Positions 17,696-26,067 of a DNA stretch of 64,000 nucleotides are shown piece by piece (position 1 is the stretch's first letter; each line of letters opens with the position of its first letter). The stretch lies in the NCBI RefSeq assembly GCF_018847975.1, contig NZ_CP072597.1, forward strand, positions 620,001 to 684,000, in the 5' to 3' direction. The stretch comes from Lysobacter sp. K5869. Its GTDB lineage: Bacteria; Pseudomonadota; Gammaproteobacteria; Xanthomonadales; Xanthomonadaceae. The translations under genes were made by a program, and so were the position numbers. Below the pieces are notes generated by a model, which saw only the letters and a list, made by a program, of their open reading frames with translations, was not told where the DNA came from and made no database searches.

Positions 17696-19282
17696 TCAGC
17701 GCAAAGGCACGGTCAAGGTCGCCGGCGCCGAGGCCGGCGAACTGAAGCTCACCGTGCCGCCCAAGCGGCTCGCGCCGGCGTAGCGCGGATCGGTTGTGTC
17801 GATCACCAGCACCAGGCGGCGGCCCGGCGCGATGTCCCAACTGGTCGCCTCCAAGCGCAGGTCCAGGGTCTGGGCCACGCCCGGCCGCGCGCCGCGCAGC
17901 GACACCGGCTTATGGCTGAGCAACTGGCCGGTGCCGAGCAGGTCGACGCTGTAGAGATAGGCGAACAAGCTCACCTCGCTCTGGCTCGGCGTCACCGTGA
18001 TGCGCAGCTGCGGCATGCCGCTGAGCTGGGCGCCGCTCCAGTACACCGGCGACTGCCACACGCCGGCGCCGGCGCGCGCCACCAGCGGGATCGACGCGGT
18101 CGGCGCGACCTGCAGCGACTGCAGGAAGCCGCTGACCATCGCCACGCCCGAATCGGCCACGGTCGGCAGGCCGGTCAGGATCGAATGGCTCCAGCCCACG
18201 CTCGGCGCGTCGCGCAGCTCGCCGGTCGGCGCGATCAGGCCGCTGGGCTTGCTCAGCGCGAACACGGTCGCGCCGCGCTGCACCGCGGCCCAATCGGCGT
18301 AGCCGCGCCAATCGCCGTCCTGCGACTTCAGCCGCACCGCCGGTTCGCGCGGCACGCCATTGTCGATGCCCTTGAGGTGATGGTCGAACCAGCGCTCGAC
18401 CGCGGTGTAGGTTTCGCTCGGCAAGCCCAGCGCGCCGGGCGCTTCGATCGTGGCGTGGTCGCCGTGGGCGAACAGCAACTGCTTCGGCCCGCTCAGCGCG
18501 TTGTAGAAATCCACGAATTGGCCGGGCGGGAACAGGCTGTCGTTGAAGGCGTTGGCCAACAGCACCGCGGTGCGGTTGCGGTTGAGCGCGGCGACCTCGG
18601 TCATCGCGCTGCGCTGCGGCACGATCGGCAGCAAGCCGGCGACGGCACCGTCGAAATCGCCGAACGCGATGCGCGCGGTGGCTTCGGCCAGTTCCGGACC
18701 CGGACGGCCGGTCAAGGCGCCCGCCACCACCAACAGCGCCGCGCCCTGCTGGCTCACGGTGCGGTTGGCGTAGAGCGACGCCTCCAGATCCGCCCAGCCG
18801 CTCAACGCGGCCACCGCCTTGATGCGCGGATCGCGCTCGGCGGCGAGCAGGCTGATGCCGGCGCCGTAGGAAATGCCGCTGGCGCCGATCCGGTTCGGGT
18901 CGGCCGGGGTGTTGGCCAGCGCCCAATCGATCACCGAGCTGACGTCCTCGACCGTGCCCGGCCCGGCGATGTCGATCTGCCCGGCCGAATCCCAGAACCC
19001 GCGCGAGGTGTAGCTCACCACCACGTAGCCCTTGGCCGCCAGTTGGCCGGCGCGGCCGACGTACTCCAGGTTCGGCACGCCCCAGCTGGCCGGCATCACC
19101 AGCAGCGGGAACGGGCCCGGGCCCTGGTCCTTGGGCACCATCACGAAGGCGCCCATCTCCGCCCCGTCCCAGCCGGCGATGCGCTGGTATTGGCCGCTGA
19201 AGCCGCCGGCGTACGCCGCCGGGGCCAGGACGCTGAGCAACAGCAACAACAACGACAGCCACCACGAATGGATCCTGCGCAT
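17696..19282 (-). CDS. Exported CocE/NonD-family alpha/beta hydrolase
   Basis: 528-aa secreted hydrolase. Signal peptide about MRRIHSWWLSLLLLLLSVLA to PAAYA. Residues about 30-300 are an alpha/beta-hydrolase core of the X-Pro dipeptidyl-peptidase/CocE group (S15-like): nucleophile Ser138 in GISYGAG, acid in LANAFNDSLFPP and His in FAHGDHATIE. The C-terminal third (LPLVARAGAGVWQSPVY, then LRITVTPSQSEVSLFAYLY) is the jelly-roll domain that closes such enzymes. Could be a peptidase, acylase or esterase; substrate not readable. ATG 19282 is preferred over an in-frame GTG 33 nt upstream because the signal peptide starts there. Divergence and its own terminator make it monocistronic. Confidence 0.88.
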   Translation of the reverse strand: MRRIHSWWLSLLLLLLSVLAPAAYAGGFSGQYQRIAGWDGAEMGAFVMVPKDQGPGPFPLLVMPASWGVPNLEYVGRAGQLAAKGYVVVSYTSRGFWDSAGQIDIAGPGTVEDVSSVIDWALANTPADPNRIGASGISYGAGISLLAAERDPRIKAVAALSGWADLEASLYANRTVSQQGAALLVVAGALTGRPGPELAEATARIAFGDFDGAVAGLLPIVPQRSAMTEVAALNRNRTAVLLANAFNDSLFPPGQFVDFYNALSGPKQLLFAHGDHATIEAPGALGLPSETYTAVERWFDHHLKGIDNGVPREPAVRLKSQDGDWRGYADWAAVQRGATVFALSKPSGLIAPTGELRDAPSVGWSHSILTGLPTVADSGVAMVSGFLQSLQVAPTASIPLVARAGAGVWQSPVYWSGAQLSGMPQLRITVTPSQSEVSLFAYLYSVDLLGTGQLLSHKPVSLRGARPGVAQTLDLRLEATSWDIAPGRRLVLVIDTTDPRYAGASRLGGTVSFSSPASAPATLTVPLR

Positions 19283-19321
19283 GAGCTCGTCCCCTCCCAA
19301 GGACCGGTCCCGCACGGTTAG

Positions 19322-19335
19322 ATACGTTTGCGTAT
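19322..19335. promoter_or_regulatory. Short inverted repeat upstream of hydrolase gene
   Basis: ATACG-TTTG-CGTAT, 40 bp upstream of the hydrolase ATG in a locally AT-rich patch. Possible operator; the arms are only 5 bp, so chance cannot be excluded. The remainder of 19283-19659 holds one repeat element (19567-19611) and no gene. Confidence 0.25.
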
Positions 19336-19566
19336 GGTTTAACGCTCAGCGACCGTACCATCGCGAATGGATGCACAACAACCGCGACTTCGGCGCAACG
19401 GCGTGAACCGCGACGACGCGGGTCACGGAATGGAAAAGGTGCGGTTAGGCGGCTTATTCGGTGCCGGGGAGGCAGGCCGTCCGGCGGCTTCGGGGAGGCA
19501 GGCGGCTCGGCCCTGGCGCCGCCGGCCCAGCCGCGTCGCGCCTTCATCGCGGCGGGCCGAAAAGCA

Positions 19567-19611
19567 TCGGGCCCGAAAGCCCCTCCCGGCAGAGAGCGGT
19601 TTCAGGCCCGA
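19567..19611. repeat. Palindromic repeat family A, copy 1
   Basis: Imperfect inverted repeat: TCGGGCCCGAAAGCCCCTC pairs with GAGCGGTTTCAGGCCCGA. It shares the GGCTTnnGnCCCGA core with copies at 20587-20632 and 23645-23668. Lies 49 bp past the stop of the minus-strand gene at 19660. Confidence 0.6.
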
Positions 19612-19659
19612 CGATCCGGAGCGCGCCGTGGCCACGGGCTCGGCGCCCGCGGCGAACGC

Positions 19660-20388
19660 TCAGAAATCCACGATCTCGCCGTTCTCGTCCAGGCGCGCAT
19701 GCGCCACGCTGCGGTCGCGGATCAGCTGCAACTGCGCCGCGACGATCTTGCGCAGGTACTCGGCGTCCTTGGCGTCGAGCTTCGCGCCCGGAAAGCCGCG
19801 GTCGGCGCGCAAGGCCTCGAAGGTCGCGCGCGCCTCGTCGAAGCGGCCGAGCCGGCGCTGCAATTCGCCGATCAACAAGCGCGCCTCATGGCCGGCTTCG
19901 CCGCCGCCTTCGCGCGCGGCGCGCTTGCGCCACGCGGCCAAGGCTTCCTCGGCATAGCGCGGATACCGCTGCGCGCCGGCTTCCCAGGTCGCGACCAGCA
20001 GCAGCTGCGCGAGCTTGTCCTCGGAGTCGCCGAAGAACGCGCGCTGCTTGGCGAGGCGGTAGTACGGCGTGTCCTTGGCCGCCCAGCCGCGGTACTCGGG
20101 CGTGTCGACGAAGGCGCGCAGCCGCGCCAGTTCGGGCTCGCTGTAGCTGCGTTTTTCGTCGACGACGAAGCCGTTGCCCGGACACACCGGCAGCGGCCAG
20201 GGCGAGGCGATGGGGCCGTATTCCTGGCCGTCGAAGTAGCGGCCGAACGAGGTGCCCGAAGCGGCGAGGCGGGCCGAGAACGGCTTGCCGTCGATGGGGC
20301 AGACGATCTGCTCGTCCATGAAGGTCATCGCTGGGGCGGACAGGGGCAACAAGCCCAGGACGAACCAGACAGCGGCGTGGCGGCGCAT
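19660..20388 (-). CDS. Exported protein of unknown function
   Basis: 242-aa secreted protein. Signal peptide MRRHAAVWFVLGLLPLSAPA; ATG 20388 is chosen for the AAGGA ribosome site and because the signal starts there. The mature N-terminus MTFMDEQIVCPIDGKPFSARL carries a CPIDG element, with a second Cys in LPVCPGNGFVV, like small CPxxG...C zinc-binding or DUF2225-like segments. The C-terminal half is TPR-like helical repeats (EARLLIGELQRRLGRFDEARATFEALRAD). Function unknown. Followed by a family-A repeat. Confidence 0.75.
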   Translation of the reverse strand: MRRHAAVWFVLGLLPLSAPAMTFMDEQIVCPIDGKPFSARLAASGTSFGRYFDGQEYGPIASPWPLPVCPGNGFVVDEKRSYSEPELARLRAFVDTPEYRGWAAKDTPYYRLAKQRAFFGDSEDKLAQLLLVATWEAGAQRYPRYAEEALAAWRKRAAREGGGEAGHEARLLIGELQRRLGRFDEARATFEALRADRGFPGAKLDAKDAEYLRKIVAAQLQLIRDRSVAHARLDENGEIVDF

Positions 20389-20586
20389 GACAAATCCTTG
20401 TCGTGACGGAGCGCGCATTGTGCATCAAACCGCGCGGGGCGGCCGCCGCGCGCGGCGATGGCGAATGGTTCCAGCTGAAACAAAACGTCGGCCTGGAGCC
20501 CGCGAGCGGAACGCGGCGGCCTCGATGCGGATCGCAGGCGTCCGGATCGGCGGCCGCGACCCGTCGTTCCGACCGGCGCAAACGAA

Positions 20587-20632
20587 TCGGGGCCGAAGCG
20601 CTCCCACGCATCGTGGAGTGCTTCAGCCCCGG
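20587..20632. repeat. Palindromic repeat family A, copy 2
   Basis: TCGGGGCCGAAGCGCTCCC pairs with TGGAGTGCTTCAGCCCCGG around ACGCATCG; the stem is about 16 bp with one mismatch and one G-U. It lies 39 bp past the fadI stop and may act as its terminator. Confidence 0.65.
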
Positions 20633-20670
20633 TGGTTCGCATGCGTCCGCGGCCGAGCGGCCGCCGCCGC

Positions 20671-21948
20671 TCAGCGCTCCAGAATCGCCACCACGCCCAT
20701 GCCGCCGGCGGTGCAGATCGAAATCAGGCACCGCCCGCCGCCGCGCTGCTTGAGCTCCTTGGCGGCGGTGGCGACGATGCGCGCGCCGGTCGCGGCGAAG
20801 GGATGGCCGGCGGCCAGCGACGAGCCGTTCGGATTGATCTTGGCCGGATCGATCTTGCCCAGCGGCGCGTCCAGGCCGAGGCGGTTCTTGCAGTAGTCCT
20901 CGCTCTCCCACGCGCGCAGCGTGCACAGCACCTGCGCGGCGAAGGCTTCGTGGATTTCGTAGATGTCGAAATCCTGCAAGCTCAGGCCGTTGCGCTTGAG
21001 CATCTCCGGCACCGCCACGGTCGGCGCCATCAGCAGGCCCTCGCCGTGGACGAAGTCGACCGCCGCCACCTGCGCGTCGCGCAGATAGCACAGCACTTCC
21101 TGGTTATGCGCCTGCGCCCACTCTTCCGAAGCCAGCAAGCACGCGGCGGCGCCGTCGGTCAGCGGAGTCGAGTTGGCGGCGGTGAGGGTGCCGCGGCCGG
21201 AGGTCTTGTCGAACGCCGGCTTCAGCGTCGCCAGTTTTTCCAGCGAGGAATCCGCGCGCAGGATGTTGTCGCGCGCCACGCCGCGGAAGCTCACCACCAG
21301 ATCGTCGAAGAAGCCGCGCTCGTAGGCGGCGGCGAGCTTCTGGTGCGAGGACAGCGCCCACTCGTCCTGCGAATCGCGCGAGATGTTCCACTGCTTGGCC
21401 ATGTCCTCGCAGTGATCGCCCATGCTCTTGCCGGTGCGCGGCTCGGCCACGCCGGGGAACTCGGGCTTGAGCTCGCGCAGGTGGAAGCCCTTGAACGCGG
21501 CGATCTTGTCCTTGGTGGTCTTGGCCCGCGCGGCCTGCAACAAACGCCGGCGCAGGCTCTTGCCGTAGACGATCGGCACGTCGGAGGTGGTGTCCGAACC
21601 GCCGCCGATGCCGGCCTCGATCTGCCCGGTGGCGATCTTGTTGGCGATGGTGATGATCGAATCCAGCGAGGTGCCGCAGGCGCGCTGCAAGGTGATGCCC
21701 GGGGTCAGCGGCGACAGGCCCGAGGACAGCGCGGCCTCGCGGCCGAGGTTCCAGTCGCTGCTGTGCTTGATCACCGCGCCCATCGCCACTTCGCCGAGCT
21801 GCTGGCCGTGCAGGCCGAACTTCTCGACCAACGCGCCCAGCGTGCGCACCGACATGCCCAGGTTGCCGACGTCCGCATAGGCGGTGTTCTGCCGGCAGAA
21901 CGGGATTCGCACGCCGCCGAGCACGGCGACGGGACGGTTTTGACGCAT
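20671..21948 (-). CDS. fadI: Acetyl-CoA C-acyltransferase (thiolase), FadI type
   Basis: 425-aa thiolase catalysing the last step of fatty-acid beta-oxidation. Nucleophile Cys91 in LQRACGTSLDS, His in YEIHEAFAAQVL and the second Cys in CTAGGMG near the C-terminus are all present. The length and the IPFCRQNTAYADVGNLGM N-terminus fit FadI (trifunctional-complex beta chain) rather than short acetoacetyl-CoA thiolases. GAGGTG precedes ATG 21948. No fadJ-like partner lies next to it; the divergent neighbour is a protein of unknown function. Confidence 0.92.
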   Translation of the reverse strand: MRQNRPVAVLGGVRIPFCRQNTAYADVGNLGMSVRTLGALVEKFGLHGQQLGEVAMGAVIKHSSDWNLGREAALSSGLSPLTPGITLQRACGTSLDSIITIANKIATGQIEAGIGGGSDTTSDVPIVYGKSLRRRLLQAARAKTTKDKIAAFKGFHLRELKPEFPGVAEPRTGKSMGDHCEDMAKQWNISRDSQDEWALSSHQKLAAAYERGFFDDLVVSFRGVARDNILRADSSLEKLATLKPAFDKTSGRGTLTAANSTPLTDGAAACLLASEEWAQAHNQEVLCYLRDAQVAAVDFVHGEGLLMAPTVAVPEMLKRNGLSLQDFDIYEIHEAFAAQVLCTLRAWESEDYCKNRLGLDAPLGKIDPAKINPNGSSLAAGHPFAATGARIVATAAKELKQRGGGRCLISICTAGGMGVVAILER

Positions 21949-22087
21949 CGGCAGCACCTCTGAAGACCGGGTTTCGGGGAAATTCGTGCGGTTTTTGACG
22001 CGGGCCCACTGGGCAGAGCGGGCATAATGGGCCTCAGTGTAGCGCCGCCAGCGCGCTCTACCAAACGCCAGCGTATCCTCGGTGACC

Positions 22088-23005
22088 ATGACCTCCGAAA
22101 GCCCCTCCGCCCGCGGCCCGGCCGCGCCCCTGCACGTCCTCGGCGCGCTCGCCCTGGAGCTCAAGGGCGACGCCGCCGTGCAACGCAGCGCCCTGGCCCG
22201 CCAGGACGCCGGCGCCCTGTCGGAGAAGATCGCCCGCGATCTGGCCGGCTTCGCCGCCGACACCGCGGCGCTGGATCTGGTCACCATCGGCGCCCACTAC
22301 GACCCGGTCGAACTGCTGCGCCCGGGCTGGCCGCTGCACCGCGAGCTCGACGAACTCGCCGCGCGCGCGCCGCGCGACCGCGGCGCCGAGCAGGCCGGCC
22401 GGGTCATCGCCTTCGGCGCCCACGAAGACCAATTGCCCGGCGCGCTGACGCCCTCGCCCGACTTCGCCGGCGGCCCGCTGCGGCTGGTGCCGTTCGCGCT
22501 CAGCGGTTCGGCCGAACTGGTCGCCCGGGTCGGCGAGATCCTCGAATCCAGCCTGCTCGAACGCGGCATGGCCCACGCCGACACCGCGCTGGCCGCGCAG
22601 GACGCGTTCGGCCTGCAGATCGAACACGCGCGCTACCTCACCGTGCACGACCTCGCCGCGATGATGGCGATGCAGTACGACCACGCCGGCCTCGGCCCGC
22701 TGTGGCCGCTGCTGGAAACCGCGCTGCTGCAGCCCGACGGCGAGCAGTGGCTGGACGCGCCGCCCGAGCCGCTGGTGCATTACGCCGACGGCGAAGCGCG
22801 CATCGCCCTGTTCTCGCCGGCCGCCTGGCATGCGCGCTACGCGCCCGAAGCGCCGTGCGACACGGCCGAATGCCGCGACAAGCTCAACCGCCGCTATCAG
22901 CACTTCGAAGCGCGGCTGCGGCAGATGTCGGCGGTGCTGGGCGCGCACGGGGTGCCGGTGACGTTCGTGCATTGCGACGACGAAAAGCCGCGCGAGGCGA
23001 TGTAA
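22088..23005 (+). CDS. Conserved protein of unknown function
   Basis: 305-aa soluble protein with no signal peptide or membrane helix. Recurrent elements include LDLVTIGAHYDPVELLRPGWPL, RVIAFGAHEDQLPG, YLTVHDLAAMMAMQYDHAG and a Cys pair in EAPCDTAECRDKLNRRY followed by HFEARLRQMSAVL. I know similar proteins only as uncharacterised Xanthomonadaceae proteins. ATG 22088 is chosen over GTG 22082, which is 6 nt earlier. Divergent from fadI across 139 bp, so co-regulation with fatty-acid metabolism is possible but unsupported. Confidence 0.8.
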   Translation: MTSESPSARGPAAPLHVLGALALELKGDAAVQRSALARQDAGALSEKIARDLAGFAADTAALDLVTIGAHYDPVELLRPGWPLHRELDELAARAPRDRGAEQAGRVIAFGAHEDQLPGALTPSPDFAGGPLRLVPFALSGSAELVARVGEILESSLLERGMAHADTALAAQDAFGLQIEHARYLTVHDLAAMMAMQYDHAGLGPLWPLLETALLQPDGEQWLDAPPEPLVHYADGEARIALFSPAAWHARYAPEAPCDTAECRDKLNRRYQHFEARLRQMSAVLGAHGVPVTFVHCDDEKPREAM

Positions 23006-23078
23006 GCCGGACGCGGCGCGCGGCCGCGCCGCTTGCCGCCATCGATCTGTCGCGCGCCGATCTCGGCGCGCCGCGCAC

Positions 23079-23594
23079 TCAACCGGCGCCGCCGTCGCCC
23101 GCCGCGCCGCGGCCGAATTCCTGCTCGAACAGGTCGTAGCCCGCGTCGCTCATCCCCTGTCCCCGATAGGTGCGCTGCGCCGACGCATTGCCGCGCTCGA
23201 CGTACAAGCGCAGCCCGATCACGCCGGCGGTGGCCTGCGCCAGCGCGGCGACATGGCTGTGCAAGGCGTCGTACACGCCCTGGCGCCGATGCTCCTCGGC
23301 GACGTACACGCTTTGAATCCACCACCACTCGCCGTTGCGCCAATCGCTCCATTCGCGGGTCAGCATCAAGGTGCCGGCGGGAACCGCGATGGTTTCGTGG
23401 CCGGCGGTTTCCGCCTCGCGCATGGCGATGAAGTAGCGCGCCTTGGCCGGATCGGCCAAGCCGGCGGCGACGCCGGCGTGCACGGTCGGCGGGTCCAGGC
23501 GCTTGTGCTCGGTTTCCCAGGCCATCGCGATCATCCATTGGGCGATGAGGTCGTTGTCGGCGGGAGCGGCGTCGCGGATGCGCAGGCGGGTCAT
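23079..23594 (-). CDS. GNAT-family N-acetyltransferase
   Basis: 171-aa cytosolic acetyltransferase. The acetyl-CoA-binding motif A is AEEHRRQGVYDALHSHV (R/Q-x-x-G-x-x type), preceded by strand IQSVYV and followed by GLRLYVERGNASAQRTYRGQGM, the usual motif B and bulge strand. It starts in the GNAT manner, MTRLRIRDAAPADNDLI. Substrate unknown. Convergent with the gene ending at 23005. Confidence 0.9.
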   Translation of the reverse strand: MTRLRIRDAAPADNDLIAQWMIAMAWETEHKRLDPPTVHAGVAAGLADPAKARYFIAMREAETAGHETIAVPAGTLMLTREWSDWRNGEWWWIQSVYVAEEHRRQGVYDALHSHVAALAQATAGVIGLRLYVERGNASAQRTYRGQGMSDAGYDLFEQEFGRGAAGDGGAG

Positions 23595-23644
23595 GGCGGC
23601 GGGGTCGGTGGTGTCGGTGCGGAAAATCGGATCGGGCGTGGCGT

Positions 23645-23668
23645 GGGAGAGGCTTCAGTCCCGATGCG
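23645..23668. repeat. Palindromic repeat family A, single arm
   Basis: GGGAGAGGCTTCAGTCCCGA followed by TGCG, one arm of the family seen at 19567 and 20587. GATGCGTT here and AACGCATC at about 23708-23716 form a wider inverted pair. Confidence 0.45.
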
Positions 23669-23760
23669 TTCGCCCCGGCGCCGATGAGGACCGGTCGCGA
23701 AGGATCGAAACGCATCGGATCCGACCGCCTGGCCGCGAGGTCTCGCGACCTGCGCGGCGC

Positions 23761-23806
23761 GCGTTCGGCTCAACGCGACGAGACTTCGTCGCGCCGCGCC
23801 GAACGC
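23761..23806 (-). terminator. Large two-step hairpin after sodC
   Basis: Outer 9-bp arms GCGTTCGGC/GCCGAACGC enclose an 8-bp perfect inner stem CGCGACGA/TCGTCGCG with a GACT loop. It starts 11 bp past the sodC stop. It lacks a U-run, so the terminator role is inferred from position. Confidence 0.55.
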
Positions 23807-23816
23807 GATGCACGAC

Positions 23817-24398
23817 TCAACGGCCGACCTTGATGACGCCGCAAGCCAAACGCGCGCCGGCATTGCCGGCCGGCTGGCTCTTGTAGTCGTCGGGCGAGGC
23901 GTGGACGATCACCGCGCGGCCGGCGACGTCGTTCGGCGCGCCGCCGCCGAGGGTCACGCCGCTGGCGTGCGCATCGACCTTGGCCACGCCCTGCGCGTCG
24001 GCGACCAGATTGTCCATGTCGCCGGCGTGGTGCGCGCCGTGATCGACTTGGCCGTGCGGCTGTCCGGCCGGATTGAAGTGGCCGCCCGCGCTGCTGGCGT
24101 CGGCGGCGCTGCAATCGCCTTTCTCGTGGATGTGGATCGCGTGGGTGCTGTTCGGCGTCAGCCCGCCGATCTCGCCGGTGAGATGCACGCCGTCGCCCAT
24201 CGGACGCAACGTCAGCTTGCCGCTGACCAACGAGCCCGACGCCGAGGCCAACACCACGTTGGCCGAACTGGCGGTGGACACCGGACGAGCGCCCGCGCCC
24301 GCGTTCGCAGGCGGCGTGGGTTTGACGGCCTGGCCGCCGCACGCGGCGAGCGCGGCGGTGGCGGCGGCGAGTACGGCGATGCGAAGAGTCGCGTTCAT
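23817..24398 (-). CDS. sodC: Cu/Zn superoxide dismutase, lipoprotein
   Basis: 193-aa periplasmic superoxide dismutase. Signal peptide MNATLRIAVLAAATAALAAC with lipobox LAAC (Cys20), so it is membrane-anchored. Copper and zinc ligands are recognisable in HAIHIHEKGDCSA, GGHFNPAGQPHGQVDHGAHHAGD and VIVHASPDDYKSQPAGNAGARLACGVI; the two Cys (GDC and LAC) form the conserved intrasubunit disulfide. The length is typical for bacterial sodC. AGGAGC precedes ATG 24398. It protects against external superoxide. Single gene with its own hairpin. Confidence 0.95.
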   Translation of the reverse strand: MNATLRIAVLAAATAALAACGGQAVKPTPPANAGAGARPVSTASSANVVLASASGSLVSGKLTLRPMGDGVHLTGEIGGLTPNSTHAIHIHEKGDCSAADASSAGGHFNPAGQPHGQVDHGAHHAGDMDNLVADAQGVAKVDAHASGVTLGGGAPNDVAGRAVIVHASPDDYKSQPAGNAGARLACGVIKVGR

Positions 24399-24660
24399 GG
24401 CGGTGCTCCTGGTCGGCGGCGTCGCGCGGCGACGCCCGGTCGTGGAGCCGACGCTAGCTGGGCCTGGGTTCAGCGCGGGTGAAGCGCGAACGGCGTGGCA
24501 GCGCGGCGTGAGTGGTGGCCTTGCCGCGCGATTATGGCGGCGATGCGCGCGTTCGCGCCACGGCGTTCGCGATTCGCCAAGGCGCGCATCGTTGCGATGC
24601 GGCATCGGTTGGTTTTCGCGCGGCGCGGGTTCCGTTGCGCCGGCGCGAAGACCACGCCGC

Positions 24661-26067
24661 TCAACCGCGGGGACGGCCCGGACCGAGCTTGCGGGTCAAG
24701 GTATTGCGCCCCAGCCCCAAGCGCGCCGCCGCTTCGGTGCGGCGGCCGCCGGTGTGGGCGAGCGCGGCTTCGAGCAAGGCGCGGTCGAAACGTTCGCGCG
24801 CCTCGGCATGCAGATTGGCGCGGCCCTCGGCCAACTGCGCGCGCGCCCACGCCGACAGCAGCGCTTCCCATTCCTCGCCCGCGCCCGCCGCGTTCGCGGG
24901 CGGGGCGCCGAGCGCTTCGTCGAGATCCTCGCGCGCGATCGCATCGCCCGGCGCCAGCGCGGCCAGACGCCAGCACACGTTCTCCAACTCGCGCACGTTG
25001 CCGGGCCAATCGTGCGCCATCAGCCGTTCCAGCGCGGGTTTCGACAAGCGCTTGAGCGGCGTGCCGAAGCGCTGCGCGGCGGCGGCGAGAAAACGCTCGG
25101 CCAGTTGCGGCACGTCGCCGCGGCGCTCGCGCAGCGGCGGCAGGCGCAGGCGCACCACGTCGAGACGGTGCAGCAAGTCGGCGCGGAATTTTCCTTGCGC
25201 GACCAAGCCTTCCAAATCTTGGTGGGTCGCGGCGATCACCCGCACATCGACCCGGATCAGTTCGCGCCCGCCGACGCGGAAGAACTCGCCTTCGGCCAGC
25301 ACGCGCAGCAAGCGCGTCTGCAGCGGCAACGGCATGTCGCCGATTTCGTCGAGGAACAAGCTGCCGCCGTGGGCCTGCTCGAAGCGGCCGACATGGCGGC
25401 GCTGCGCGCCGGTGAACGCGCCGGCCTCGTGGCCGAACAACTCGCTTTCCAGCAATTCGGCCGGAATCGCCGCGGTGTTGAGCGCGACGAAGGGCTTGTG
25501 CGAACGCGGCGATTCGCGGTGCAGCGCGCGCGCGACCAATTCCTTGCCGGTGCCGGTCTCGCCGGTGATCAGCACCGACAGCGGCGCCTGCGCGAGCCGG
25601 CCGATGGCGCGGAACAAGGTCAGCATCGCCGGGGTGTCGCCGATCAAGGTGTCGGCGGCGGCCGCTTCGGCGTCCGGCTCGGCCGGCGCTTGCGGCGCGC
25701 TGGTCGCCAGCGTGCGCGCGGCCAGCGCGACGGCCTCGTCGAGATCGAACGGCTTGGACAAGAATTCCTGCGCGCCGCCGCGGAACGCGCCGGCGGTGCT
25801 GGCGACGTCGGTGTAGGCGCTCATCACCACCACCGGCAGCGACGGCGCGCGCGCCTTGAGTTTTTCCAGCAACGCCAAACCGCCGTCGCCGGGCATGCGC
25901 ACGTCGGTGAACAACAGGGCCGGCGCGCCGCGCTCCTCCAGCGCGCTCAACGCGTCGGCGGCGTTCTCGAATCCATCCACTTGATAACCGGCCTCGCGCA
26001 GCGCGGTGGCGAGCACGAAGCGGACCGAACGGTCGTCGTCGACGACCCACACGCGCGCCGCGCTCAT
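24661..26067 (-). CDS. ntrC: Nitrogen regulation response regulator NtrC
   Basis: 468-aa sigma-54 enhancer-binding protein. The receiver domain has phospho-acceptor Asp55 in LLFTDVRMPGD. A central AAA+ domain carries Walker A GETGTGKE (169-176), GAFTGA (215-220, the sigma-54 contact) and GGSLFLDEIGDMPL. A Fis-type helix-turn-helix lies at the C-terminus (RTEAAARLGLGRNTLTRKL). All three domains are intact. It overlaps the ntrB stop by 4 nt, so the pair is translationally coupled. Controls nitrogen-starvation genes with NtrB; glnA is not in the window. Confidence 0.95.
   Translation of the reverse strand: MSAARVWVVDDDRSVRFVLATALREAGYQVDGFENAADALSALEERGAPALLFTDVRMPGDGGLALLEKLKARAPSLPVVVMSAYTDVASTAGAFRGGAQEFLSKPFDLDEAVALAARTLATSAPQAPAEPDAEAAAADTLIGDTPAMLTLFRAIGRLAQAPLSVLITGETGTGKELVARALHRESPRSHKPFVALNTAAIPAELLESELFGHEAGAFTGAQRRHVGRFEQAHGGSLFLDEIGDMPLPLQTRLLRVLAEGEFFRVGGRELIRVDVRVIAATHQDLEGLVAQGKFRADLLHRLDVVRLRLPPLRERRGDVPQLAERFLAAAAQRFGTPLKRLSKPALERLMAHDWPGNVRELENVCWRLAALAPGDAIAREDLDEALGAPPANAAGAGEEWEALLSAWARAQLAEGRANLHAEARERFDRALLEAALAHTGGRRTEAAARLGLGRNTLTRKLGPGRPRG

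Noticed and set aside
21995..22028. TTGACG...CATAAT as a promoter for the 22088 gene
   Set aside because: The spacer is 22 bp, too long for a normal sigma-70 promoter.
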